Source: Deltaproteobacteria bacterium
Lineage (GTDB): Bacteria > Desulfobacterota_B > Binatia > Binatales > Binataceae
Length of the DNA: 6,224 bases
Direction of reading: 5' to 3'
Assembly (NCBI GenBank): GCA_021827465.1
Contig: JAKAVX010000172.1
Span: forward strand, 1 to 6,224
Positions 1-4,751 of the stretch are shown piece by piece; position 1 is the first letter of the stretch; every line of letters starts with the position of its first letter. Below the pieces are notes generated by a model. That model ran no database searches. It saw only the letters and a program-made list of their open reading frames with translations, and had not been told where the DNA came from. A program made the translations under genes and the position numbers.

Positions 1-62
1 GGAAAAGCCAGGCAGTATTTGAGAGTCTTGAACGGGCTTTCCGAGTAGGTGTTGTCGGAGGG
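1..62 (-). pseudogene. Transposase fragment, IS3/IS481-like integrase core (runs off window)
   Basis: Read on the minus strand from about 62 down to 1, one frame gives SDNTYSESPFKTLKYC. This matches the well-known signature of rve-type transposases of the IS3/IS481 kind (usually DNPYSESQFKTLKYRP...F), located near the end of the catalytic core. No start, terminal inverted repeat or upstream DDE residues are present, so it is a fragment. It abuts a recombinase fragment at about position 62 and is in a different frame from it. The rest may lie beyond the window edge. Family recognition is from motif memory; the exact IS family is not determined. Confidence 0.6.
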
Positions 63-268
63 CCGGAAGGCGTCACGGCGATGCGGTCGGGAATCGGGGC
101 GCGTACAATCTTGCGCACGGCCGTACACCGCAGATCATGCACCAGGACTGGACCCAAGCCCGCCGCCTTGCTCGCGTTCGACCACACCTTGCGAAAGCCG
201 CCGATCGGCTCGCCGTCACAATGGAACGCGAACCGGCAGTCAAGTCCGCGCCTAGCGTGCGCTCGCAT
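63..268 (-). pseudogene. Tyrosine recombinase (phage-type integrase) C-terminal remnant
   Basis: The minus strand reads FHCDGEPIGGFRKVW, then KAAGLGPVLVHDLRCTAVRK, then IVRAPIPDRIAVTPSG. This follows the C-terminal catalytic region of tyrosine recombinases (usually FHRDGKPI..FRKAW..A..AAG, HDLRRTAVRN.VRAGVP, then SGHKT). The HxxR catalytic pair is kept (His codon at 139-137). Arg is Cys just after it, and the sequence breaks right after SG, where the GH(K) motif and the tyrosine should follow; transposase sequence begins there. The N-terminal part is missing or unrecognisable upstream; the boundary at 268 is an in-frame ATG and only nominal. It indicates past integration of a mobile element at this locus. 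Confidence 0.65.
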
Positions 269-532
269 AGCGCAGGGATTCCCGCGTCATTGGCGTTCAT
301 CGCCGACCGCGGTTCGCAAAGGACCGCACTGCGCCAGGCATGCGCGTCGAGCGATGCGCGGAGGAAAAGAGATGAGTTTTCAAAATCGTTGATGTCGGTG
401 CGGTTTGCCCTCTTGCTCGTTTTAGCGTCCACGCCGGCAAGCTGGATGCTCGATTGACCAATCGCGTAAAAGCGGTAGTCGCAATGCATCTGTATGAGTC
501 AGTTGTCGAACCGCCCAGGTGAGGAGGACAAA
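269..532. other. Intergenic stretch with no recognised gene
   Basis: Several frames are open here but none gives a recognisable protein, and the candidate starts lack convincing ribosome binding sites. It may be decayed upstream integrase or flanking mobile DNA. A small inverted repeat, GATTG-AC-CAATC, lies at 452-463. A strong Shine-Dalgarno (GAGGAGG, 521-527) at the right end belongs to the hemerythrin pseudogene starting at 533. Confidence 0.5.
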
Positions 533-1007
533 ATGCCGTCAACCCCCGTCGAAGGTTCGTTAAGCAGCGCGCTGACCAGCGAGCATCGCAGACTGGATGA
601 GTTGTAGAACGAGACCCGAAGAACTGTTGAGAACGATGCATCAGCCGAGCGCATCACGCGGCTGGAAGCTTTCGGGAAAGAGCTGCGCCGGCACATTCTG
701 GACGAGGAGGAGATATTGTTCCCTCGGTTCGAAGAGCGCACGGGGACAAGAGCTGGCGGACCGGCCGCAGTGATGCGGATGGAGCATCGCCAGATGGAGG
801 CCCTGATTCAGGAGCTTATAACGACGCTCGGTAAGGGCGGCGGTTCAGCTCAGGTTGCCGAGCAGGCGAAGGCCTTTTCCTCATCTTATGGACGGTCATG
901 ACAAAAAGGAAGAGGGCATGCTCTATCCAATGATGGACCGGGCGTTCGGCGAGGTGGAAGGCCCCGCGCTGCTCGCGAAGACGAGCCTGGGCCGCTGCGA
1001 GACGTAA
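533..1007 (+). pseudogene. Hemerythrin-domain protein, broken by an amber stop and a frameshift
   Basis: The ATG at 533 follows GAGGAGG with 5-nt spacing. Translation runs 24 codons (ending SEHRRLDEL) to an in-frame TAG at 605-607. The same frame then continues with RRHILDEEEILFP and MRMEHRQMEALIQEL to a TGA at 899-901. A +1 shift somewhere near 875-890 restores the family's C-terminal motif, DGHDKKEEGMLYPMMDRAF, ending at TAA 1005-1007. Repaired, it would be about 157 residues, normal for a hemerythrin-like domain, with all expected di-iron ligands (His18, His54, Glu58/59, His85, then the HxxxE of the last helix). It closely resembles the hemerythrin half of the protein at 1773-2513 (shared LFP...TG...GP.A.MR.EHR), so it is a decayed paralogue. 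Reading it as two independent short genes is unlikely. Sequencing error could explain one lesion, less easily both. Confidence 0.8.
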
Positions 1008-1056
1008 ACCTTCGCAGGTTCGTCGCGACCTTATTTCCTGTGGTTGGGAGGCCATG

Positions 1057-1296
1057 ATGGCAAGCTTATTCGACGGAGCGAAGATGCTCGGTTCCGTGTC
1101 CCCGCTGCAGGCGCTTCGCGGGATGCTTGATATGTCGCTACGATGGTGGCACGAGTCGCCGCTGGTCGGCGGCGCTCGGGTGTTGCTGCTGGCTACGGCT
1201 ATCTGGGGACTTTTGAATGTCGTAACGAATCCCGTTAAAGGCCTTGTCATCGCCGGCATTGGTCTTCTCGGGTTCTACATCCTTCGCAGAGAATAA
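1057..1296 (+). CDS. Small two-helix membrane protein, unknown function
   Basis: The product is 79 residues (80 if the ATG at 1054 is used). The second ATG is preferred because GGGAG at 1046-1050 sits 6 nt from it but only 3 nt from the first. Numbered from 1057, the N-terminal 35 residues are amphipathic (LRGMLDMSLRWWHESPLV). They are followed by a hydrophobic segment at about residues 38-57 (GARVLLLATAIWGLLNVV), a short turn with NPVK, and a second segment at about 62-76 ending in the positively charged RRE. This predicts a hairpin in the inner membrane. I do not recognise the family. Its 3' two thirds overlap the antisense tail of the NsrR-like gene. It lies downstream of the hemerythrin pseudogene on the same strand and may once have been co-transcribed with it. 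Confidence 0.55.
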   Translation: MASLFDGAKMLGSVSPLQALRGMLDMSLRWWHESPLVGGARVLLLATAIWGLLNVVTNPVKGLVIAGIGLLGFYILRRE

Positions 1297-1767
1297 CTGT
1301 CCGCGGTTTGGTGCTCCGGCTCGGTTGAGGCCTGGACGCGGGGCGAGTAATCTGGTCAAGCGCTCGCGGCGCTTGACGAGATCGGCCAGGGTGTAGCGAT
1401 CGAGTGTGGCAAAAAAGGTGTCGCACGCCTCTTCAAGCACGTCCGCCATGCCGCATAGGTTCGTGATAACGCGGCGATTTCGCTCGGTGTCAAAGCAGTC
1501 GGCCGGTTTAAACGGCCCCTCAGTGTAGCGGAGAACCTCGCCGATATTGATCTGGATCGGATCGCGCGCGAGCTCGATGCCGCCGTCCTTGCCGCGATAG
1601 CTCTTGATGAATCCGCCGCGAGCCAGGTTATGCACCACCTTGACGAGGTGGTTGCGCGAGATGCCGTGGCGCTCGGCGATTTCCGAGATGTTGGCGATGC
1701 GGCCGCGCCGAATGACGAGATACATCAGGACCCGCAGAGCGTAATCGGTGTAGTAAGTAAGGTGCAT
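1138..1767 (-). CDS. nsrR: NsrR-like Rrf2-family Fe-S repressor, middle cluster Cys replaced
   Basis: The 209-residue product begins MHLTYYTDYALRVLMYLV, the canonical Rrf2/NsrR N-terminus. The winged helix-turn-helix follows (ISEIAERHGISRNHLVKVV, residues 28-46), with the wing YRGKDGGIEL (57-66). NsrR proteins sense NO through a [4Fe-4S] cluster held by three Cys plus, in Streptomyces NsrR, Asp8. Here Asp8, Cys91 and Cys105 are present. Where I recall the middle Cys in proteobacterial NsrR (C-x7-C-x5-C) there is Arg99 (CGC, one transition from TGC). Cys115 lies further on. Residues 123-131 (DRYTLADLV) match the NsrR C-terminal helix. The usual family length is about 140-150; the extra residues beyond 148 are low in homology, and from 158 on are antisense to the small membrane gene. 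The gene starts 5 bp after the DUF2249-hemerythrin stop, so the two probably form an operon under the NsrR-type operator at 2535-2557. No good Shine-Dalgarno is visible, so translational coupling is likely. The NsrR assignment is strong for the family, less so for the sensing chemistry. Confidence 0.85.
   Translation of the reverse strand: MHLTYYTDYALRVLMYLVIRRGRIANISEIAERHGISRNHLVKVVHNLARGGFIKSYRGKDGGIELARDPIQINIGEVLRYTEGPFKPADCFDTERNRRVITNLCGMADVLEEACDTFFATLDRYTLADLVKRRERLTRLLAPRPGLNRAGAPNRGQLFSAKDVEPEKTNAGDDKAFNGIRYDIQKSPDSRSQQQHPSAADQRRLVPPS
1355..1377. repeat. Perfect 9-bp inverted repeat inside the nsrR-like gene
   Basis: GTCAAGCGC (1355-1363) and GCGCTTGAC (1369-1377) are exact reverse complements with a 5-nt loop. 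It falls at codons for about residues 131-138, close to where NsrR proteins normally end. No T-tract follows on either strand, so it is not a standard intrinsic terminator. It could be a chance result of repeated Arg/Leu codons or a local RNA hairpin. Confidence 0.5.
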
Positions 1768-1772
1768 GGCGG

Positions 1773-2513
1773 CTAGATTTCAAAGACTTGGATTAGCGAC
1801 AATAATTCTCTCTTTTCCGCCTCATTGAAAACCCTCTCCATAAGCGGATAGACGACCGCATCCTCTTTGCGGCAGTGGTTACGAAAAAAGGCCATCGGCT
1901 CAACCGGCTGGTCGAACGCCTGCAGGATGGTAGCGCAGTCTCTCGTCGAGCGAAGTTTCTTGAGTTGGTCCATCACCTGCCCGATCGCGCGGTGCTCCGA
2001 CCGCATTGCGGCCGTTGGGCCATCGCTATCCATTCCCGTTTGCGCTTCGAGCAGCGGAAACAGCACGGCTTCCTCGATGTCGATGTAGCGCCTGAGCCCC
2101 AATGACAATTCGCCCAAGCAGCGGTGGACGTTGTCGATCTGACAGAACCCAACCTCAAGCTCGAACTCACGCCATAGCTCATGTAGGCGCTGATGATCGG
2201 CGCCCATGACGCCTGCAACCGTCGCTTGTGCGCCCTGCGCAGGCTTGCCCAATCTCACCCGCCATACCAGCGGACCGCGCTCAAGCGGCCACCAATAAAA
2301 ATGGAGGCCGCAGCGATTCTGCAATTCGAAGAAAAGCTGCCCCGGTTGTCGGCAGGCTACAATCTCAAAGGAGTCGCCCCCTTCGAGGTGTTCAAAGGTC
2401 TCCAGCGCACGCGCGCGTTCGCGCTCGGAGAGTTCGCCTAAATGAAGAACTCGACGTTGGCGGATCGTCTCCGCTACCCCGTCTGTGCCGCGTAATGTTT
2501 TCTTTCGAGACAT
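1773..2513 (-). CDS. DUF2249-hemerythrin two-domain protein
   Basis: This is a 246-residue cytosolic protein with no signal or membrane segment. Residues about 20-90 form a DUF2249 domain: RVLHLGELSERERA, LEGGDSFEIV, GQLFFELQ, then HFYWWPLERGPLVWRVRLGK, the family's W..LE.GP.VWRV.LGK ending. Residues about 100-246 form a hemerythrin-like four-helix domain with candidate di-iron ligands His107, Glu147/148 (IEEAVLFP), His174 (MRSEHRAI), His213 and Glu217 (NHCRKEDAVVYPL). The histidine expected before IxxEE is Tyr143 (TAC, one base from CAC), which may weaken one iron site. It is the first gene of the minus-strand operon with the NsrR-like regulator. ATG 2513 is about 26 nt downstream of the predicted transcription start, with a weak GGTGG ribosome site. 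Role inferred: binding of NO or O2 and iron, repair-linked. Confidence 0.85.
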   Translation of the reverse strand: MSRKKTLRGTDGVAETIRQRRVLHLGELSERERARALETFEHLEGGDSFEIVACRQPGQLFFELQNRCGLHFYWWPLERGPLVWRVRLGKPAQGAQATVAGVMGADHQRLHELWREFELEVGFCQIDNVHRCLGELSLGLRRYIDIEEAVLFPLLEAQTGMDSDGPTAAMRSEHRAIGQVMDQLKKLRSTRDCATILQAFDQPVEPMAFFRNHCRKEDAVVYPLMERVFNEAEKRELLSLIQVFEI

Positions 2514-2518
2514 TGCGC

Positions 2519-2546
2519 TTGACCACCGTTTCGGAAGATGTATATT
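2519..2546 (+). promoter_or_regulatory. Predicted sigma70 promoter for the plus-strand operon
   Basis: The -35 is TTGACC (2519-2524) and the -10 is TATATT (2541-2546), with a 16-bp spacer. Each hexamer differs from consensus by one base. The -10 lies inside the NsrR-type operator, so a bound repressor would block it. It drives the hemerythrin-DUF2249 gene at 2624. Confidence 0.6.
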
Positions 2547-2557
2547 TAATACAGCTT
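2535..2557. promoter_or_regulatory. NsrR-type operator between the divergent operons
   Basis: The half-sites AAGATGTAT (2535-2543) and ATACAGCTT (2549-2557) are separated by 5 bases, forming a 23-bp imperfect palindrome. The enterobacterial NsrR consensus is AAGATGYAT and ATRCATCTT around a 5-bp AT-rich core; the right half here differs at one position. It is a strikingly AT-rich island in GC-rich surroundings, sits in the only divergent intergenic region, and lies beside an NsrR-like gene. It overlaps the -10 of both predicted promoters, which fits simultaneous repression of both operons, including autoregulation. Confidence 0.85.
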
Positions 2558-2575
2558 AATGAAGCGCTCCGTCAA
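2546..2575 (-). promoter_or_regulatory. Predicted sigma70 promoter for the minus-strand operon
   Basis: On the minus strand a -35 TTGACG (2575-2570) is followed after 18 bp by TATTAA (2551-2546). The -35 is good and the -10 fair. The -10 lies within the operator at 2535-2557. Transcription would begin near 2539, giving a short leader before ATG 2513. Confidence 0.45.
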
Positions 2576-2623
2576 GCATCAAGCCGGACTAGGTGCGGAG
2601 CTCGGAAAAAAGGAAATATTGCG

Positions 2624-3343
2624 ATGAGTACTCTGACCGAGGCGATCCAAAAGCACCATCGATCTTTGGGCAAGACGCTGGAGACGCATGCGCGAGCGGT
2701 CGGCGGCGGCGAGCCGCAGACCGAGCGCAATTTATTCGTGGCGTTTTTGAAGGGCGATCTCTTGCCGCACGCGCGCGGGGAGGAGCGTCACCTCTACGGC
2801 GCTGTCGATACGCTCGTCCGAGAGCACGGCAAGGCGACGGCGACGATGATGATCGACCACGAATTCATCAACGATTACGTCGCGAAGATTGAGCTTGCGA
2901 CGAATCGGCTCGAGAGCGCGGATGACAGCGAGCGAGCGCAGATGCTGCGCGAGTTGCGGGAACTGTCGCTGCGCCTGGACGCGATCGTGGAGCTTCATCT
3001 GGCCAAGGAAGAACGCGTCTATCTGCCGCTAATTGAACGGTATCTCGACCAGGCGCATCAGCGGCAAATCCTGGAAGCGATTCACGAATCCTACGAGGAG
3101 GAAAAGAAGATGCCGAATGAGCGGCCACTGGACGTTCGCAACGTCGTGCCACGGGAGCGTCATACACTCATCTTCGACACCTTTACCGCTCTTAAGCCGG
3201 GCGAGGCGTTCGTCTTGATCAACGATCACGATCCGCGGCCTCTCTATTACCAGTTTCAGGCGGAGCATAGCGGTCAGTTCTCTTGGGATTACCTGGAACA
3301 GGGACCGGAGGTCTGGCGCGTGCGGATCGGGCGGCGCGCCTAA
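2624..3343 (+). CDS. Hemerythrin-DUF2249 two-domain protein
   Basis: The product is 239 residues. ATG 2624 is chosen because AAAAAAGGA (2606-2614) precedes it at 9 nt and the hemerythrin homology begins immediately; the open frame extends upstream but runs through the promoter and operator. Residues 1-155 form a hemerythrin-like domain with a complete ligand set: His11/12, His49 and Glu53 (LLPHARGEERHLY), His79 (MMIDHEFI), His125 and Glu129 (ELHLAKEERVYLP). Residues about 166-239 are DUF2249: LDVRNVVPRERHTLIFDTF, ALKPGEAFVLINDHDPRPL, then WDYLEQGPEVWRVRIGR. The domain order is the reverse of the divergently encoded protein at 1773-2513. The junction (YEEEKKMPNERP) includes a strong internal start (see 3095-3112). 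It is the first gene of the plus-strand series under the NsrR-type operator. Inferred role: NO/O2-binding di-iron protein linked to nitrosative stress; the biochemical role of DUF2249 is not established. Confidence 0.88.
   Translation: MSTLTEAIQKHHRSLGKTLETHARAVGGGEPQTERNLFVAFLKGDLLPHARGEERHLYGAVDTLVREHGKATATMMIDHEFINDYVAKIELATNRLESADDSERAQMLRELRELSLRLDAIVELHLAKEERVYLPLIERYLDQAHQRQILEAIHESYEEEKKMPNERPLDVRNVVPRERHTLIFDTFTALKPGEAFVLINDHDPRPLYYQFQAEHSGQFSWDYLEQGPEVWRVRIGRRA
3095..3112 (+). promoter_or_regulatory. Internal ribosome binding site and start for a free DUF2249 domain
   Basis: GAGGAGGA (3095-3102) stands 7 nt before an in-frame ATG (3110-3112), a better site than the gene's own. Initiation here would give a 77-residue protein covering exactly the DUF2249 domain (MPNERPLDVRNVVPRERH...), resembling stand-alone DUF2249 proteins. 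Either the fusion arose from two adjacent genes losing the stop between them, or both forms are made. Use of the site is inference. Confidence 0.55.
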
Positions 3344-3402
3344 ACGTCGTCACGGCGGTACGGCGCCGCCCGATGCCGGAGGTCCGCGGGCGGAGGACAA
3401 GC

Positions 3403-3705
3403 ATGGCGAGCGAACAGGACATCCTGCAAGCTTTGCGTGGGGTCAACGACCCAGAGGTCGGCGTCAACATCGTCGATCTCGGGCTCATCTACAGCGTCGA
3501 GATTCACGGCGACGCCGCGCGCATCGTGATGACGATGACGACACCGGCTTGTCCCATGCATTCCTATCTGACCGAGGAGGTGCGCGAGGCGATTCTGAGC
3601 CGGCACGAGGAAGTTGAGAGCGTGAACGTCGAACTGGTCTGGGACCCGCCGTGGTCGCCCCAGATGATTTCCGAAACCGGGAAACGTCAGCTCGGCTGGC
3701 AATAG
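3403..3705 (+). CDS. DUF59/MIP18-family Fe-S assembly-type protein
   Basis: The product is 100 residues, the usual size for stand-alone members. The start at ATG 3403 has CGGAGGA (3391-3397) 5 nt upstream; ATG 3373 is an alternative in the same frame but precedes the ribosome site. Motifs in order are NDPEVGVNIVDLGLIYSVEI (15-34), MTMTTPACPMHSYLTEEVREA (split across 43-63, with the conserved Cys50), and ELVWDPPWSPQMISETGKRQ (77-96) to a C-terminal LGW. This family includes PaaD, SufT and MIP18/CIA2 proteins, which support Fe-S cluster assembly or maturation of Fe-S enzymes; the Cys is the functional residue. It lies 59 bp after the hemerythrin-DUF2249 gene in a probable operon, which suggests Fe-S repair under NO. 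The stop is TAG at 3703-3705, after which the same frame stays coding-like to 3864. It is not full PaaD: the zinc-binding C-terminal part of PaaD is absent. Confidence 0.88.
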   Translation: MASEQDILQALRGVNDPEVGVNIVDLGLIYSVEIHGDAARIVMTMTTPACPMHSYLTEEVREAILSRHEEVESVNVELVWDPPWSPQMISETGKRQLGWQ

Positions 3706-3864
3706 GCTCAAGCATTCGAAGACGGCCAAGAGCGGTTTATCGGCGTCGGCCATTACATCCGCCGCAAGGTTTCCTCGCGAGCCGAGATGGTGGCGGCGGG
3801 GCTTGACGAATATCGGAGCGTCGCCGGCGCGGTAAGGAAGCATTATTTATGCCTTGGGTCATAA
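3706..3864 (+). pseudogene. Coding-like remnant in frame after the DUF59 stop, unidentified
   Basis: Directly after TAG 3703-3705 the same frame stays open for 52 codons to TAA 3862-3864, reading FEDGQERFIGVGHYIRRK then VSSRAEMVAAGLDEYRSVAG and AVRKHYL. The composition is soluble and protein-like, with about two thirds G or C at third positions, similar to neighbouring genes; the other two frames look like noise. There is no ATG, GTG or TTG start before the internal ATG at 3787. It may be the end of a truncated gene, or an extension of the DUF59 protein lost by a nonsense mutation. DUF59 proteins normally end at LGW, which favours the first view. It overlaps the ferredoxin start by 16 bp. Confidence 0.4.
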
Positions 3865-4208
3865 CGAGGCTTTGCATTGACTGCCTGGACACGGGATGCG
3901 TCCGCGTCTGCCCGGTCGATTGTATTTATGAACCGCTCGAACCCGGCAAAGATGGGCTGCCGAATCAGCTCTACATCAACCCGGACGAATGCATCGACTG
4001 CGGCGCCTGCGAGCCTGAGTGCCCGTGGCAGGCGATTTACGAGGAGCCGGCCGTTCCTGAGTTGCTCAAGAGCGATATCGCGTTGAACGCCAAGACGGTC
4101 GAAGCGCCCGACCGGTTTCGAGTCAAGCTGTACGAGGAAAAGCCTCGCCCGACCCTGGAACAGGTCGCGGAAAATAAGCGCAAATGGGGACTCGACTCAA
4201 GCTCGTGA
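3849..4208 (+). CDS. fdxA: 7Fe ferredoxin ([3Fe-4S][4Fe-4S])
   Basis: The product is 119 residues. The start is ATG 3849 with AAGGA at 3834-3838 upstream (10 nt). The Cys pattern follows Azotobacter ferredoxin I: C9-x7-C17-x3-C21-P-V-D-C25, then C48-x2-C51-x2-C54-x3-C58-P. By that homology Cys9, Cys17 and Cys58 hold the [3Fe-4S] cluster, and Cys21, Cys48, Cys51 and Cys54 hold the [4Fe-4S] cluster; Cys12 and Cys25 are the usual non-ligand cysteines. The loop between the cluster motifs is about 8 residues longer than in ferredoxin I (EPLEPGKDGLPNQ). The C-terminal helix region (RPTLEQVAENKRKWGL) is charged. It is a cytosolic electron carrier, probably supplying reducing power to Fe-S repair, the di-iron proteins or the Dyp-like protein downstream; the partner is inference. 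fdxA is a family label. Confidence 0.9.
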   Translation: MPWVITRLCIDCLDTGCVRVCPVDCIYEPLEPGKDGLPNQLYINPDECIDCGACEPECPWQAIYEEPAVPELLKSDIALNAKTVEAPDRFRVKLYEEKPRPTLEQVAENKRKWGLDSSS

Positions 4209-4265
4209 CGGGTCGCCAAAAGAGCGCAATGGAACGCGCGGCGCGAAGCAGAGGAGGTAGGCGAG

Positions 4266-4733
4266 ATGGCGGAATACACTCACGAATGGTTGTGCCGGCA
4301 GATCGTCGACAACACCGGGGATGCGGTGATTTTCGGCGATGCTGAGGGCAAGGTGCGTCTGTGGAACGCCGGCGCCGAGAGCATCTTCGGCTTTCGCGCC
4401 GAGGAGGTCGTGGGCAAGTCAATGGATTTGATCATTCCCGAAAATCTCAGGGAACGGCACTGGGAGGGATACGACCAAACGATGCAAACCGGGCGCACCC
4501 AGTACAGCCGAAGCCTGCTGGCGGTCCCGGCGCTCCGCAAAGACGGCGCGCGCATCTCTATCGAGTTCACGATTGTTCTGATCCGCGACGCGGAGGGCAA
4601 ACTTCTGGGACCGGCGGCGATCCTGCGCGACGTCACGGCGCGCTGGAATCAGGACAAGGAACTGCGCAAGCGTCTGGCGGCGCTTGAAGCGGAAGTGGCC
4701 AAGCTTGCCCGCGCTGCGAAAGCCACTTCGTAA
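4266..4733 (+). CDS. Single PAS-domain sensor protein with C-terminal coiled coil
   Basis: The product is 155 residues, with an excellent GAGGAGG (4251-4257) 8 nt before ATG 4266. Residues about 8-125 are a PAS domain: IVDNTGDAVIFGDAEGKVRL, WNAGAESIFGFRAEEVVGKS, LIIPENLRERHW, then RKDGARISIEFTIVLIRDAEG and AAILRDVTARW (split pieces of the C-terminal sheet). Residues 129-153 (DKELRKRLAALEAEVAKLAR) have heptad-like spacing and probably form a coiled coil for dimerisation. There is no kinase, GGDEF or DNA-binding output domain. Heme or flavin binding is possible but no diagnostic residue is clear. It ends 18 bp before the Dyp-like gene, so it is likely co-translated with it and may sense or deliver a cofactor for it (inference). 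Confidence 0.85.
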   Translation: MAEYTHEWLCRQIVDNTGDAVIFGDAEGKVRLWNAGAESIFGFRAEEVVGKSMDLIIPENLRERHWEGYDQTMQTGRTQYSRSLLAVPALRKDGARISIEFTIVLIRDAEGKLLGPAAILRDVTARWNQDKELRKRLAALEAEVAKLARAAKATS

Positions 4734-4751
4734 ACCAAGGAGGCAAGGATC

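Noticed and set aside
452..463. GATTG-AC-CAATC inverted repeat as an FNR/NNR-type operator
   Set aside because: The FNR-type pattern needs TTGAT-N4-ATCAA; spacing and orientation differ, and no convincing -10 follows.
73..489. 138-residue minus-strand open frame as a gene
   Set aside because: It is a shifted frame over the integrase remnant, with no recognisable motif or ribosome site.
484..497. ATGCAT near 484 as an NsrR half-site for the hemerythrin pseudogene
   Set aside because: Only the ATGCAT core matches and there is no second half-site or AT-rich core.
2228..2623. Upstream extension of the hemerythrin-DUF2249 reading frame as a longer protein
   Set aside because: It is antisense to the DUF2249-hemerythrin gene and crosses the promoter and operator. 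ATG 2624 has a ribosome site and homology starts there.
533..3705. TAG possibly read as an amino acid, since the hemerythrin gene and the DUF59 gene both stay open after TAG
   Set aside because: The hemerythrin gene also has a frameshift, DUF59 homologues normally end at that point, and the regulator and DUF2249-hemerythrin genes both use TAG as an ordinary stop.
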